Origin: Chitinophagaceae bacterium
GTDB lineage: Bacteria > Bacteroidota > Bacteroidia > Chitinophagales > Chitinophagaceae
Length of the DNA stretch: 19,637 nt
Assembly: GCA_003456175.1 (NCBI GenBank)
Contig: DMPB01000148.1
Span: forward strand, 1,003-20,639
Reading direction: 5' to 3'
Shown: positions 1 to 7,719 of the stretch, piece by piece
Layout: every line of letters starts with the position of its first letter
Numbering within the stretch: the first letter of the stretch is position 1
The notes under the pieces: generated by a model
Databases searched by the model: none
Told to the model about the DNA's origin: nothing
Seen by the model: the letters and a program-made list of their open reading frames with translations, nothing else
Program-made: the position numbers and the translations under genes

Positions 1-2106
1 TGTGAGGGCACCAACGCTATCTATTTCGTACAATGCTTCTAAAGCATTGCCAGCAAGTGTGTACGATGAATCTTGTGTTAACTTGGTAAAGAGTGCTTTA
101 TATGCTTCGTTATTAAAGCTACCTAATACTTCTACGGCATCGGCCTTAACGGTACGTTTAACATCTTTTTCTGCGATGGTAGCGAGCATTGGTTCGGCCC
201 ATTCTTTTACGCCAGATTTTTTGAAATCTAAGCGACCAATAGTAAAACTGCGTAAGCCATGGTACTTATCGGCTAAGCCTAACTTTAATATTTCTTGTGC
301 TGTTGCATCGGCTTGCTTTTTAGCTGCAGCATCGAGTGCTTCGTAACGATCGAGGTAGCTACCTGCATATTTATATTGGTGTAAGAACTGAGCAAGTGTT
401 TTGCTAGGTTCTTTCTTTTCCCAAAGTATTACTTTATCGCCATCAACATTTACTAAATCTGGTTTTTGGCTATAAGCAAATGTGAATGTATCGATACGAT
501 TTTTAATCCATACCTGATGGCGTTTTTTCTGCGTACCCTCATATACATCTATTGCAATAGGAAGTATGAAAGTTTTTGTACTGTCTTGTGTTTGTTTTAC
601 TACTACACTTACCGTTTTGGCGGCATCGTTATAATCGTAGTCAATGGTAACTTTTGGGTGCCCTGCACCAAAATACCATTGGTTAAAGAACCAATTTAAA
701 TCGCGGCCGGTAACTTCTTCGAAAGCTAAGCGTAATTGGTGTGCTTCGGCTGCTTTGAACTTGTTAGTATTTAAGTAGAGGTTTAATGATTTAAAGAAAG
801 CACTATCACCAACGTAGTTACGCAACATGTGTAAGATACGGCCACCTTTATTGTAGCTTACGGCATCGAACATATCTTCTTTATCGCGATAGTAAAAGCG
901 AACTAAATCTTTCTTTTCGCTACCGCTGCCTACGTAGCCTCTCATATCGCTGAGGTTATGAGCATCGCCGGCATCTTTACCATATTTGTACTCGTTCCAA
1001 AGGGTTTCGCTGTAGTTAGCGAAGCTTTCATTTACCGTAAGGTTACTCCAACTTTCGCAGGTAACGTAATCGCCAAACCATTGGTGAAATAGTTCGTGTG
1101 CAATAACATCTTCCCAACGGTTGCCTTCGGTAAGTTCACGAGCATCTTGTTGAGCACTTTGTTGGTGCAAGGTAGCGGTGGTATTTTCCATAGCGCCGCT
1201 TACATAATCGCGGGCAACCATTTGGCCATATTTCACCCATGGGAAATCAACACCTGTAATGCGGCTGAAGAAGGCCATCATTTCAGGAGTATGTCCGAAA
1301 ATTTTTCTAGCTACGGTACCGTATTCTGGCTCTACATAATAAGTTACATCTTTACCCTTATAGGTATCTTTTGTTACACTGTAATCGCCAACACCCATGA
1401 AGAATAAGTAAGGAGCGTGTGGCAATTCCATTTTCCAATGGTCGGTACGTGTACCGTTGGTGTTTTTCTTCTGACTTACCAACTTACCGTTACTAAGAGT
1501 AACGTATTTGTCGGGCACAGTCATAATGATTTCATTCGTTGTTTTTTGATTCGGACGATCAATGGTTGGGCACCAAACGCTAGTGGCTTCGGTTTCACCT
1601 TGTGTCCAAATTTGGATAGGCTTCTTTTTATCTTCACCTGTTGGGTTAATAAAGTATAAACCTTTCGCATCGGTAATAGCAGCACTACCTTGTACTTTCA
1701 ACTCATTAGGCTTAGCTACATAATCGATATACACTGTATATTTTTCACCAGCCTTATATGTTTTATCGAGGGTAATGTACAAGTTGGCGGCATCGTTATA
1801 CACATACTTAAGCGGCTTCATACCTGTAGGTGTTACAAGCGCTACTTTGTTGATTTGCATGCCTTTAGCATCTAAACGGAGGCTATCAGTTGCATAAAAG
1901 TGAGGCATAAGCGTAATCCACGCCTTACCGGGCATATGCTGCTTTTCGTAGTTAAAGCTAACCTCTAACTTCGTATGCACTAAGGCATTGATTTTGGTAT
2001 CGGTAGCACGGTATTCCTTTTTCCACGCCTCGTTAGGCTTGGTAGCAGGCTGTGCCATAGCTGTGAAACTGGCCAAAATACTGAGGGCCAAACACACTTT
2101 TTTCAT
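1..2106 (-). CDS. Secreted M1-family zinc aminopeptidase, C-terminus cut by window edge
   Basis: The frame is open from the ATG at 2106 to the window edge, giving 702 residues; I expect a further 100-200 residues outside. Residues 1-19 form a Sec signal peptide (MKKVCLALSILASFTAMAQ), so the enzyme acts in the periplasm or outside. The M1 signatures are all present: the GAMEN exopeptidase motif at 304-308, the zinc site HELFH at 337-341, the third zinc ligand Glu360 exactly 18 residues later, and a catalytic-type Tyr at about 418 in SYNKGG. Known M1 enzymes release N-terminal amino acids from peptides, so the likely role is peptide scavenging. It is divergent from the 2259 gene across 152 bp. 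One oddity is that the codons just before Glu360 are made by the window's dispersed 13-bp repeat. The exact substrate is not visible from sequence. Confidence 0.93.
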   Translation of the reverse strand, partial: MKKVCLALSILASFTAMAQPATKPNEAWKKEYRATDTKINALVHTKLEVSFNYEKQHMPGKAWITLMPHFYATDSLRLDAKGMQINKVALVTPTGMKPLKYVYNDAANLYITLDKTYKAGEKYTVYIDYVAKPNELKVQGSAAITDAKGLYFINPTGEDKKKPIQIWTQGETEATSVWCPTIDRPNQKTTNEIIMTVPDKYVTLSNGKLVSQKKNTNGTRTDHWKMELPHAPYLFFMGVGDYSVTKDTYKGKDVTYYVEPEYGTVARKIFGHTPEMMAFFSRITGVDFPWVKYGQMVARDYVSGAMENTTATLHQQSAQQDARELTEGNRWEDVIAHELFHQWFGDYVTCESWSNLTVNESFANYSETLWNEYKYGKDAGDAHNLSDMRGYVGSGSEKKDLVRFYYRDKEDMFDAVSYNKGGRILHMLRNYVGDSAFFKSLNLYLNTNKFKAAEAHQLRLAFEEVTGRDLNWFFNQWYFGAGHPKVTIDYDYNDAAKTVSVVVKQTQDSTKTFILPIAIDVYEGTQKKRHQVWIKNRIDTFTFAYSQKPDLVNVDGDKVILWEKKEPSKTLAQFLHQYKYAGSYLDRYEALDAAAKKQADATAQEILKLGLADKYHGLRSFTIGRLDFKKSGVKEWAEPMLATIAEKDVKRTVKADAVEVLGSFNNEAYKALFTKLTQDSSYTLAGNALEALYEIDSVGALT
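1030..1042 (+). repeat. Dispersed 13-bp repeat, exact copy
   Basis: ATTTACCGTAAGG inside the M1 peptidase gene. On the coding strand it reads Leu-Thr-Val-Asn and ends on the base directly before the codon of zinc ligand Glu360. Confidence 0.85.
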
Positions 2107-2244
2107 TATACATTCGTGTTTTAGTGGGGTAAATATAGCAGCTAATTATACCCAACTGCTTCTAATTACAACAATCCATTTTTAATTTGTAGCAGTGCGT
2201 GTTAATGCTGATAAACGGCAGCGATGGCACAATACTATTATCAT

Positions 2245-2252
2245 TAGTTTTG
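2245..2252 (+). promoter_or_regulatory. Bacteroidota-type -7 promoter element, near-leaderless
   Basis: TAGTTTTG matches the Bacteroidota -7 consensus TAnnTTTG and lies 6 nt before the ATG at 2259. This supports that ATG over the upstream GTG at 2199, and implies a transcript with almost no 5' leader. I see no clear -33 TTG. Confidence 0.5.
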
Positions 2253-2258
2253 TATGTT

Positions 2259-3047
2259 ATGAGATTAGACCGCTTTTGGATACTGTTAGTATTGTTATTA
2301 AGTACGGCATCTTTAACACCTGTTAAGGCACAAGATAACTACGTGTATATTCAGCATGAAGATAAAACACCCTTCTTCGTAGTACTACAAGGCAAAAAGT
2401 ACCGGAGTAACGCCACTGGCTATTTGTTAATCAGCAAAATTGCAAATACCAATAACGAACTTCTACTAGGTTTTGGTAACGATCAGAACCCAAGCTATGC
2501 CTTCAATTATCACCCGCAAGGGAAAGACGGTGGACTAACCCTGAAAAAAAATGCCGCTGGCGATTACGGATTGTATAATATAAAACCTAACAAACCGAAA
2601 ACAAATACCACCGATGCGTTCGGACAAATGCTTGCCTCTGTAGTTGATGATAGTACCCTTACGGTAAATGATGCTAGCTTTTATCAACGATTAGTGCTGC
2701 CAGAACTCGTAAGTAGTTTCAACATACTCGACAATCTGATGATTATAACCTTAGGCATCATCTACTTTTTAATTCGTAGACGCTCAAAAGAAATTCAACA
2801 CTTACAAGCAGATGTTTCGAAGCTTTTACGATACGCCGGCATCGTTTGTATCTTGTTTTATTTCGTTGTACCACTGCAACAATATTTGGCCTTGCAAGAA
2901 GTAAAAACACTTACCGATGGCAACTTTGTTTTAGTTACCACTACACGAAATGGTTTTCAATTGTGGCTCGGTATTGTGTGCCTTTGGTTTGCCGACATTT
3001 ACCGTAAGGCATTTTTATTACAACAAGATAGCAACTTAACGATATAA
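2259..3047 (+). CDS. Exported membrane protein: Bacteroidota N-terminal domain plus DUF2975-like membrane tail
   Basis: 262 residues from the ATG at 2259. An in-frame GTG at 2199 would add 20 residues in front of a clean signal peptide (about 1-24, ending VKAQ), so I reject it. Residues about 27-110 (YVYIQ, PFFVVLQGKKY, GYLLISKI, GLTLKKN, GLYNIK) resemble an N-terminal domain I know from many Chitinophagaceae surface proteins (typically PFYVKL...YSS..GYLI). Residues about 165-262 hold three hydrophobic segments. The end, FADIYRKAFLLQQDSNLTI, resembles the C-terminus of DUF2975 membrane proteins. DUF2975 genes usually precede a small XRE-type regulator, and none is here. The gene contains two copies of the 13-bp repeat. 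The function is unknown; the family assignments come from memory of motifs and are tentative. Confidence 0.75.
   Translation: MRLDRFWILLVLLLSTASLTPVKAQDNYVYIQHEDKTPFFVVLQGKKYRSNATGYLLISKIANTNNELLLGFGNDQNPSYAFNYHPQGKDGGLTLKKNAAGDYGLYNIKPNKPKTNTTDAFGQMLASVVDDSTLTVNDASFYQRLVLPELVSSFNILDNLMIITLGIIYFLIRRRSKEIQHLQADVSKLLRYAGIVCILFYFVVPLQQYLALQEVKTLTDGNFVLVTTTRNGFQLWLGIVCLWFADIYRKAFLLQQDSNLTI
2657..2669 (-). repeat. Dispersed 13-bp repeat, exact copy
   Basis: Reads CCTTACGGTAAAT on the plus strand, inside the 2259-3047 gene, where it encodes Leu-Thr-Val-Asn in a linker before the first internal membrane segment. Confidence 0.85.
2997..3009 (+). repeat. Dispersed 13-bp repeat, exact copy
   Basis: Second copy in the 2259-3047 gene, in opposite orientation and another frame: here it encodes Ile-Tyr-Arg-Lys within the conserved-looking C-terminal tail. 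Confidence 0.85.
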
Positions 3048-3059
3048 TGATAAGTTCAA

Positions 3060-3098
3060 AACCGATAAGGGCTTCGCTACGCGAAGCCCTTATCGGTT
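3060..3098. terminator. Bidirectional hairpin terminator between convergent genes
   Basis: A perfect 18-bp inverted repeat (3060-3077 with 3081-3098) around the 3-nt loop TAC. It lies 12 nt after the stop of the 2259 gene and 3 nt after the stop of the PepSY gene on the other strand. There is no long U tract on either side, so the hairpin itself must do most of the work. Confidence 0.8.
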
Positions 3099-3101
3099 AC
3101 T

Positions 3102-4655
3102 TTACTTTCGAAAATATTTTTTTTGCCAATACCACAACCCAATAGCCACCATTGCTATTTGAGCTGCTGCCCAAAACATGGTACTAAAATCGCGTAATGC
3201 CTTACCACCTGCATCTAAAAAATGATGCTTATGTAAGATAGAAAAACTGTAGCCGTCAACTAAATCAATATCATTAATAATAGCGGCTAAAGCTCCAGTA
3301 CTAGTTTCAACATAATAACGCTCTGCATTATTGTGTGCATACTGCACCTTAAAAACGGGCAGTCGTTTATTAATAAAACCATACTCACCGGCAAACTTGG
3401 TAATAGTATCTATTGCAGTGATTTTATCTAGAGGTTGCATGCTATAATATCTTGCTAAGTATTTCGCATACACTAACTCACCTTGCGGTAAAATTTGATA
3501 CGTGCTGGCATGTACATACACTGCATTGGGCGGAGGTACTACTTTATCTTTCATAGCATCTTTTCGCTGCGGCTTGGTTGGCTTTTCCGATGCTGTAAAT
3601 ACCTGCCAATAGTTAACCCCTTCAATTTTTACTAATTGTACGTTACTGATGGGCTTTGCTACTGTTTGTGCTAATTGTTGCCAATTGAGTACTAAACTAT
3701 CTGTAGAAAAACTTGCCGTCATTAATTTGGGGTTATTAGTAGGTACGCGTACTTTTTCAAACGCATGTATCGCACCACTAAGCGTGAACATTACAGTGAA
3801 TATACTTACCGCTACCGAAGTGTATCGATGGTTTCGGCGAGCCTTTGTTAATGTATTACCTACAACATGCTTGCTCTTTGTTTTGAAAAAGATATAAAGC
3901 CCCATGATAGTGGTTGCGAGTGCAAGTAACATTAACACTACTTCAATCCAATACCTTCCCTGGCCTAAAAATTCTAACCATGCCCAAGTATGAAAGTTGG
4001 TGAAGAAACTATCGAATATTGCTCTTCAATCGTCTACTGCATAGGCGAACTTATCGGTGTGTGTTTGTACATATACACGAATACCATCATTTCGTTTAAA
4101 CGCTACCTTGTATACTGGTAATAATCGATTTATAATTTTATACTCATTAGTATATGTTGTAGTGTAATCTACACTAGCAACACTTGCTCCAACAGTATCG
4201 TACAATATACATGCCGTTGCAGCGTCGCAACAATTAGCATCAGTAGTAGTTGGTTGTACTACATCATTTTTTGTTGTTCGCTGGCCTTGCAAAAACTGCT
4301 TGGCTAAGTATTGAGCATACAACGCATCGCCATTGTGCAAATGTTCTCCCGTAGTAGCACTAAGATATAATGCTGGCTTACCAGCATTAACAACAACCTG
4401 ATAGAAATAATGTGTATCAATACACACTATTCTAAATTGTTGTAGTGTATCAATTTTATTTTGCCGTAAGGCTTGCTGTAATGTTACAGTAAGTTTTGAA
4501 GTATCAATAGGGCGTGGCATTAGAAATTGTGTAGCAATGGCGGGTCTGAAGCTAGTCATTATCGGATGCATAAAGCCACTAATGGCCCACAGTATAACCG
4601 GCAAGGCAATGATTAAACTCGTGTATCTATGCCATTTATAAATATTTTTAAGCAT
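3102..4655 (-). pseudogene. PepSY-associated TM protein (metal/siderophore-reductase type) interrupted by in-frame TGA
   Basis: From the ATG at 4655 the frame runs 209 codons, meets TGA at 4026-4028, then continues in the same frame to TAA at 3102. Together this is 517 codons, close to the ~500 usual for PepSY-TM proteins. Upstream part: KWHRYTSLI plus membrane segment and SGFMHP (residues 7-31), then a PepSY-like domain (YAQYLAKQF; INRLLPVYKV; RVYVQT). After the TGA come RAIFDSFF and NFHTW, a membrane segment, RRNHRYTS plus a second membrane segment, a second PepSY-like domain (YAKYLARYY; INKRLPVFKV; RYYVET), LHKHHF and a last membrane segment. The bases just after the TGA encode expected family sequence, so this is one gene with a premature stop, not two genes. 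PepSY-TM proteins often accompany TonB receptors and help reduce or release iron or other metals at the inner membrane. NCCDAATAC (141-149) may bind metal. It starts 34 bp after the receptor stop, in the same operon. Confidence 0.85.
4026..4028 (-). other. In-frame premature TGA codon in the PepSY-TM gene
   Basis: The minus strand reads GTA GAC GAT TGA AGA GCA ATA TTC, i.e. V-D-D-stop-R-A-I-F. No frame change is needed. A C-to-T change of CGA (Arg) would suffice. A nonsense mutation, sequencing error and readthrough cannot be told apart here. Confidence 0.9.
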
Positions 4656-4689
4656 AATGCTTTGTTTTAATAGTGATATACTGCAGTTA

Positions 4690-7041
4690 TCATTTGCCTG
4701 TAAAGGCATACTGAATACCAATATTGATTATGAATGGAGCACCTGGGTTATAGGTAGTACGATCAGTTACAGCGTTGCCCACTGTTGCAGTATTGGCGTA
4801 TAGCTCGTTTGTAACATTCATGATATTAGTAAATACTTCGAAGCGTTGATATGTATATCCCGCTCGTATGTGAAGCAAACTAATACCCCTTGCACCCAAG
4901 AAACCTTTATCGTTATAACGTATGGTATTGATTTGATTTTGATACCAACTACTCATATACTGCCACTCTGCCGCAACTCTAAAACCTTTTAACCAGCTTG
5001 GCTTGAATGTAACTTCTGTATTAGCCATATACGCAGGTGATTGCGGCATTATTTTTCCATTCACATTTTTTATAGCATCGCTTGCACGCGTACTCAAAAC
5101 AAAATTCTCGAAACGATGCAATGCAACAGTACCACTGTAACGTACTTCTAACGACTTACTAATTTTATAGGTAATACCTAACTCAATACCCCTATGTAAC
5201 GTTGCGCCACTCGATGTTGGCACTGTACTGTTATCTGGTTGACGTACACTTACAACTTCATTGTTACCTTTATTTTGGTACAAAGCAATATCGAGTAATA
5301 ACTTACTGTTATACAAAGCAGCCCATGCTCCTACTTCGTAACTATCAAAAGTGGCGGGTGCTAAATTGAGGCCTTGCGGATTTTGTGGGTTGAATAATGT
5401 AGAAAGGCTGGCAGGGGCGAAACCTTTTGCATAATTCGCATAAAACGATACCTGTTTTGCTACTTTATAACTTAGTGCTATACGTGGATTAATTTGATTA
5501 TACGTTTTTGTACCACTAGCTGTAGTTGTTTGAGTTATAGTTAGCAAACTTGTGTAATCAAAAGTAAGCCTATCGTAACGTAAGCCCGCCACTAGTTTCA
5601 TGTTTTTAACAGGTGTTAGTTCGCCCTGTAACCACAAACCAGCATTGAACAAATTAGCACTATAGTTTGCAATGAATCTATCGTTATACAATTGACGAAC
5701 TGTATACCGCTCAACGCTTCTTCTATCGGGCCTAAGTATTGCATTGAGAATTTGTAAATTGGCATAGTAACGGTTGGGGGAATTATCAATACTTGCACCA
5801 GCAATTAATTTCGATTGCAACCATTTAAAACCAGCCGTATGCTGTGCCACAATACCACGGCTAGTGAATTGATTGTTATTTACTTCATTTTGAGCACTAT
5901 CGCGGCCTGTTACCCACCTTACGGTAAATGTTGGATTTTGTGCTATTTCGTTATCACGCCAAAAAGCTGTTATCATCGTTTGATGATTATCGTTCCATTG
6001 GTGTTCGAGTGTAACTCTAGCTCTTTTAGCGAACACTTTACGATATGTGAAATCAGTCGTACTTGTATACTTTCTACTGTAAAAGGCAATACTATCTACA
6101 CTGCCGCTTGTTTGGCTATCGTAATCTATTTGATTGTAACTAGCCCACAGTTTTGTTTTATTACTTAGTGCATAATCTAAACGAAATAAATATGCGTTTT
6201 TGGTATAATCGCTATTGATAATCCATCCATCAGTCTGATGCGTTCTATTTACCGCAAGGGCATACCCCAACCTTTTATTAATAGCACCTGATGCTGTTGC
6301 GTGTACACGATAATAACCGTAGTTATCGGCTTGGATACCTGCTTTTAGTTGCGTTACTACTGTTGGCTTTAGTTGTATAAAATTAACAGACCCACCAATA
6401 GCTTCAGGTCCATAGATACTTGAGGCTGGCCCTTTAATAACTTCAATACTTTGAATAGCAGGCACGTTCATTTCAATCAAAGCATTGTGATTAAATATGC
6501 CCATTGTACGAATAGGTAAGCCATCTTCTAAATACAAAAAATATGGACTTAAGTTAGCCATGGGTTGCCTAATGCTCATACCATGCTGTTCGTTATTGAA
6601 GTTGCTCATTACAACACCACTTACTTTATTGAGCAACTCAAAAACATCTTTAGGTTTTGTATTAGCAATGGTTGCTGCCGAAATTTTGCTAATAGCAATT
6701 GGTGCATCGATACGCCTTTGTGCACTGCGACTGGCCGACACAACAATATCGTTCAAAAAATCATCGGCTGGTTGTAAAGCAACGCGTTGCATATTGGCAA
6801 CCGTTACAGTTTTAAACCCAATAGCTGTAATACGAATAGAATCTTGTATACTACATAGTATATTAGTAATACCACTGCCATTAGCAACAGCGGTGATATT
6901 TGTTTTTAAACAAGTAATACTTGCAAATGGTACCGCTTCGTTTGTGACTGCATTGAAAACTACAATGGAAGTTGATCTATTAGGTTGTGCGTTAGAAAAG
7001 TGAAGGCATAGCAATGCCACTAGAAGTTTGAGACACTTCAT
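4690..7041 (-). CDS. TonB-dependent outer-membrane receptor (probable metal or metal-chelate uptake)
   Basis: 783 residues. The layout is a signal peptide (1-18, ending FSNAQ), a short carboxypeptidase-regulatory-like domain (about 25-90), a TonB-box-like DIVVSAS (98-104), a plug domain (about 110-226; KPKDVFELLNKVSGV, GPASSIYGPEAIGGSVNF), and a 22-strand-type barrel ending INIGIQYAF. Such receptors pull scarce ligands through the outer membrane using TonB energy. No SusD partner follows, and the next gene encodes a PepSY-TM protein, so a metal or siderophore is more likely than a glycan. The stop is TGA followed at once by TAA. A 45-residue membrane peptide lies 29 bp upstream on the same strand. 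The true ligand (iron chelate, heme or copper) cannot be read from the sequence. It contains one exact and one variant copy of the 13-bp repeat. Confidence 0.92.
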   Translation of the reverse strand: MKCLKLLVALLCLHFSNAQPNRSTSIVVFNAVTNEAVPFASITCLKTNITAVANGSGITNILCSIQDSIRITAIGFKTVTVANMQRVALQPADDFLNDIVVSASRSAQRRIDAPIAISKISAATIANTKPKDVFELLNKVSGVVMSNFNNEQHGMSIRQPMANLSPYFLYLEDGLPIRTMGIFNHNALIEMNVPAIQSIEVIKGPASSIYGPEAIGGSVNFIQLKPTVVTQLKAGIQADNYGYYRVHATASGAINKRLGYALAVNRTHQTDGWIINSDYTKNAYLFRLDYALSNKTKLWASYNQIDYDSQTSGSVDSIAFYSRKYTSTTDFTYRKVFAKRARVTLEHQWNDNHQTMITAFWRDNEIAQNPTFTVRWVTGRDSAQNEVNNNQFTSRGIVAQHTAGFKWLQSKLIAGASIDNSPNRYYANLQILNAILRPDRRSVERYTVRQLYNDRFIANYSANLFNAGLWLQGELTPVKNMKLVAGLRYDRLTFDYTSLLTITQTTTASGTKTYNQINPRIALSYKVAKQVSFYANYAKGFAPASLSTLFNPQNPQGLNLAPATFDSYEVGAWAALYNSKLLLDIALYQNKGNNEVVSVRQPDNSTVPTSSGATLHRGIELGITYKISKSLEVRYSGTVALHRFENFVLSTRASDAIKNVNGKIMPQSPAYMANTEVTFKPSWLKGFRVAAEWQYMSSWYQNQINTIRYNDKGFLGARGISLLHIRAGYTYQRFEVFTNIMNVTNELYANTATVGNAVTDRTTYNPGAPFIINIGIQYAFTGK
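5917..5929 (-). repeat. Dispersed 13-bp repeat, exact copy
   Basis: Inside the TonB receptor barrel. The coding strand reads TTT ACC GTA AGG (Phe-Thr-Val-Arg), a different frame from the Leu-Thr-Val-Asn copies. A one-mismatch copy lies at 6247-6259 in the same gene. Confidence 0.85.
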
Positions 7042-7070
7042 ATTAAGAATAATTTACTTTAGTAATTACA

Positions 7071-7208
7071 TTATTTAGCTAAGAGGTGTAGCAACCACTC
7101 ATGATTGATGTACAGTATTAATAGCGCTATTAATATTAAAATAAAATTAATAGCGATACGTACACGACGAATCAGTTGTGGTGCATACCAATGATGTGTA
7201 TGCTCCAT
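7071..7208 (-). CDS. Small membrane peptide, 45 residues, His-containing N-terminus
   Basis: ATG at 7208, TAA at 7071-7073. The product begins MEHTHHWYAPQLIRR, has a hydrophobic stretch (about 18-37, FILILIALLILYI) and ends LLHLLAK. This suggests one membrane helix with a basic flank before it. It sits between the Cys-rich small protein gene (47 bp before) and the TonB receptor gene (29 bp after), all on the same strand, so co-transcription is likely. The three His residues near the start and its neighbours suggest a link to metal handling, which is inference. I do not recognise a family. No clear ribosome-binding site is visible, as is usual in this phylum. An ORF this short could be chance, but the helix-like composition and operon-like fit favour a real gene. 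Confidence 0.55.
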   Translation of the reverse strand: MEHTHHWYAPQLIRRVRIAINFILILIALLILYINHEWLLHLLAK

Positions 7209-7255
7209 ACAATAAAAGAGTTTGAAAATGGAAATAGATAGTTGTAACTAACAAG

Positions 7256-7633
7256 TTAGCAGCAGGGTGGCCTAAAAGTTGCGAACGACTTGTGAACAAT
7301 AGTTAAGTCGTTGATTTGAGGTGGGTAAGTACTAGAAAATGATATGTTAGAAAGGACAACTACATTCGCTGTAGTATTAATGTACTGTGGTGTAACATCT
7401 TTTTTCTCCCCTTTTCTATCTGGGTTATTTTGATCTTTTTTTTCTTCTTGCTTTAACTTAGAAAGCATCTGACACTTTCCTTTACAACGCAATGCCGGCT
7501 TAGCTTTGTTAATACAATTTTTAATGTAAGCTTCTTGATTCACTTGATAACCTAAGAAAATGAAGTACCTGTTAAACATTTGTAGCACAAATGCTAATGT
7601 TAACATGGTTGTGAAAATCAACTTCATTTTCAT
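7256..7633 (-). CDS. Small membrane-anchored Cys-rich protein, probable metal-locus partner
   Basis: 125 residues. A hydrophobic segment at 5-28 is an uncleaved anchor or signal. It is followed by NQEAYIKNC, KPALRCKGKCQM (Cys40, Cys50, Cys54), a highly charged Lys/Glu stretch (about 57-80), and a C-terminal Pro-Pro-Cys-Cys. I recall similar Bacteroidota small proteins, with NxxYI.KxxC...C.GKC near the anchor, beside TonB receptors, but I cannot name a Pfam family with confidence. The Cys pattern and the receptor and PepSY genes downstream suggest periplasmic metal or thiol chemistry. ATG at 7633 is used; a second ATG two codons later (7627) is also possible. It begins the operon-like minus-strand group. 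Confidence 0.7.
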   Translation of the reverse strand: MKMKLIFTTMLTLAFVLQMFNRYFIFLGYQVNQEAYIKNCINKAKPALRCKGKCQMLSKLKQEEKKDQNNPDRKGEKKDVTPQYINTTANVVVLSNISFSSTYPPQINDLTIVHKSFATFRPPCC

Positions 7634-7696
7634 GATGCGAAAATATGAAGTGTATTTGATGTATAGAAGCTTTGCAGCTTAACCTTCTAAAATAAA

Positions 7697-7719
7697 AAAG
7701 CATCGATCTTCGATGCTTT
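7697..7719 (-). terminator. Intrinsic terminator overlapping the GroES-like stop codon
   Basis: A 10-bp stem (7697-7706 with 7710-7719) with a 3-nt loop. On the minus strand it is followed by a T-rich run (CTTTTTTATTTT). The first base pairs overlap the TAA stop at 7718-7720. Confidence 0.75.

Noticed and set aside
3102..3938. The 3' half of the PepSY gene as an independent gene starting at 3938
   Set aside because: The start would be a GTG inside a membrane segment, and the 29 codons before it encode family sequence continuous with the upstream half.
4026..4692. TGA read as Trp (alternative genetic code) to explain the split PepSY gene
   Set aside because: Many TGG Trp codons are used, and the TonB receptor gene ends with TGA at its expected C-terminus (although TAA follows at once, so this evidence is only moderate). 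A single premature TGA is more simply a mutation or error.
6497..7003. 168-codon plus-strand open frame inside the TonB receptor gene
   Set aside because: It is antisense to a signal peptide, regulatory domain and plug with clear family motifs; the antisense product has no recognisable feature.
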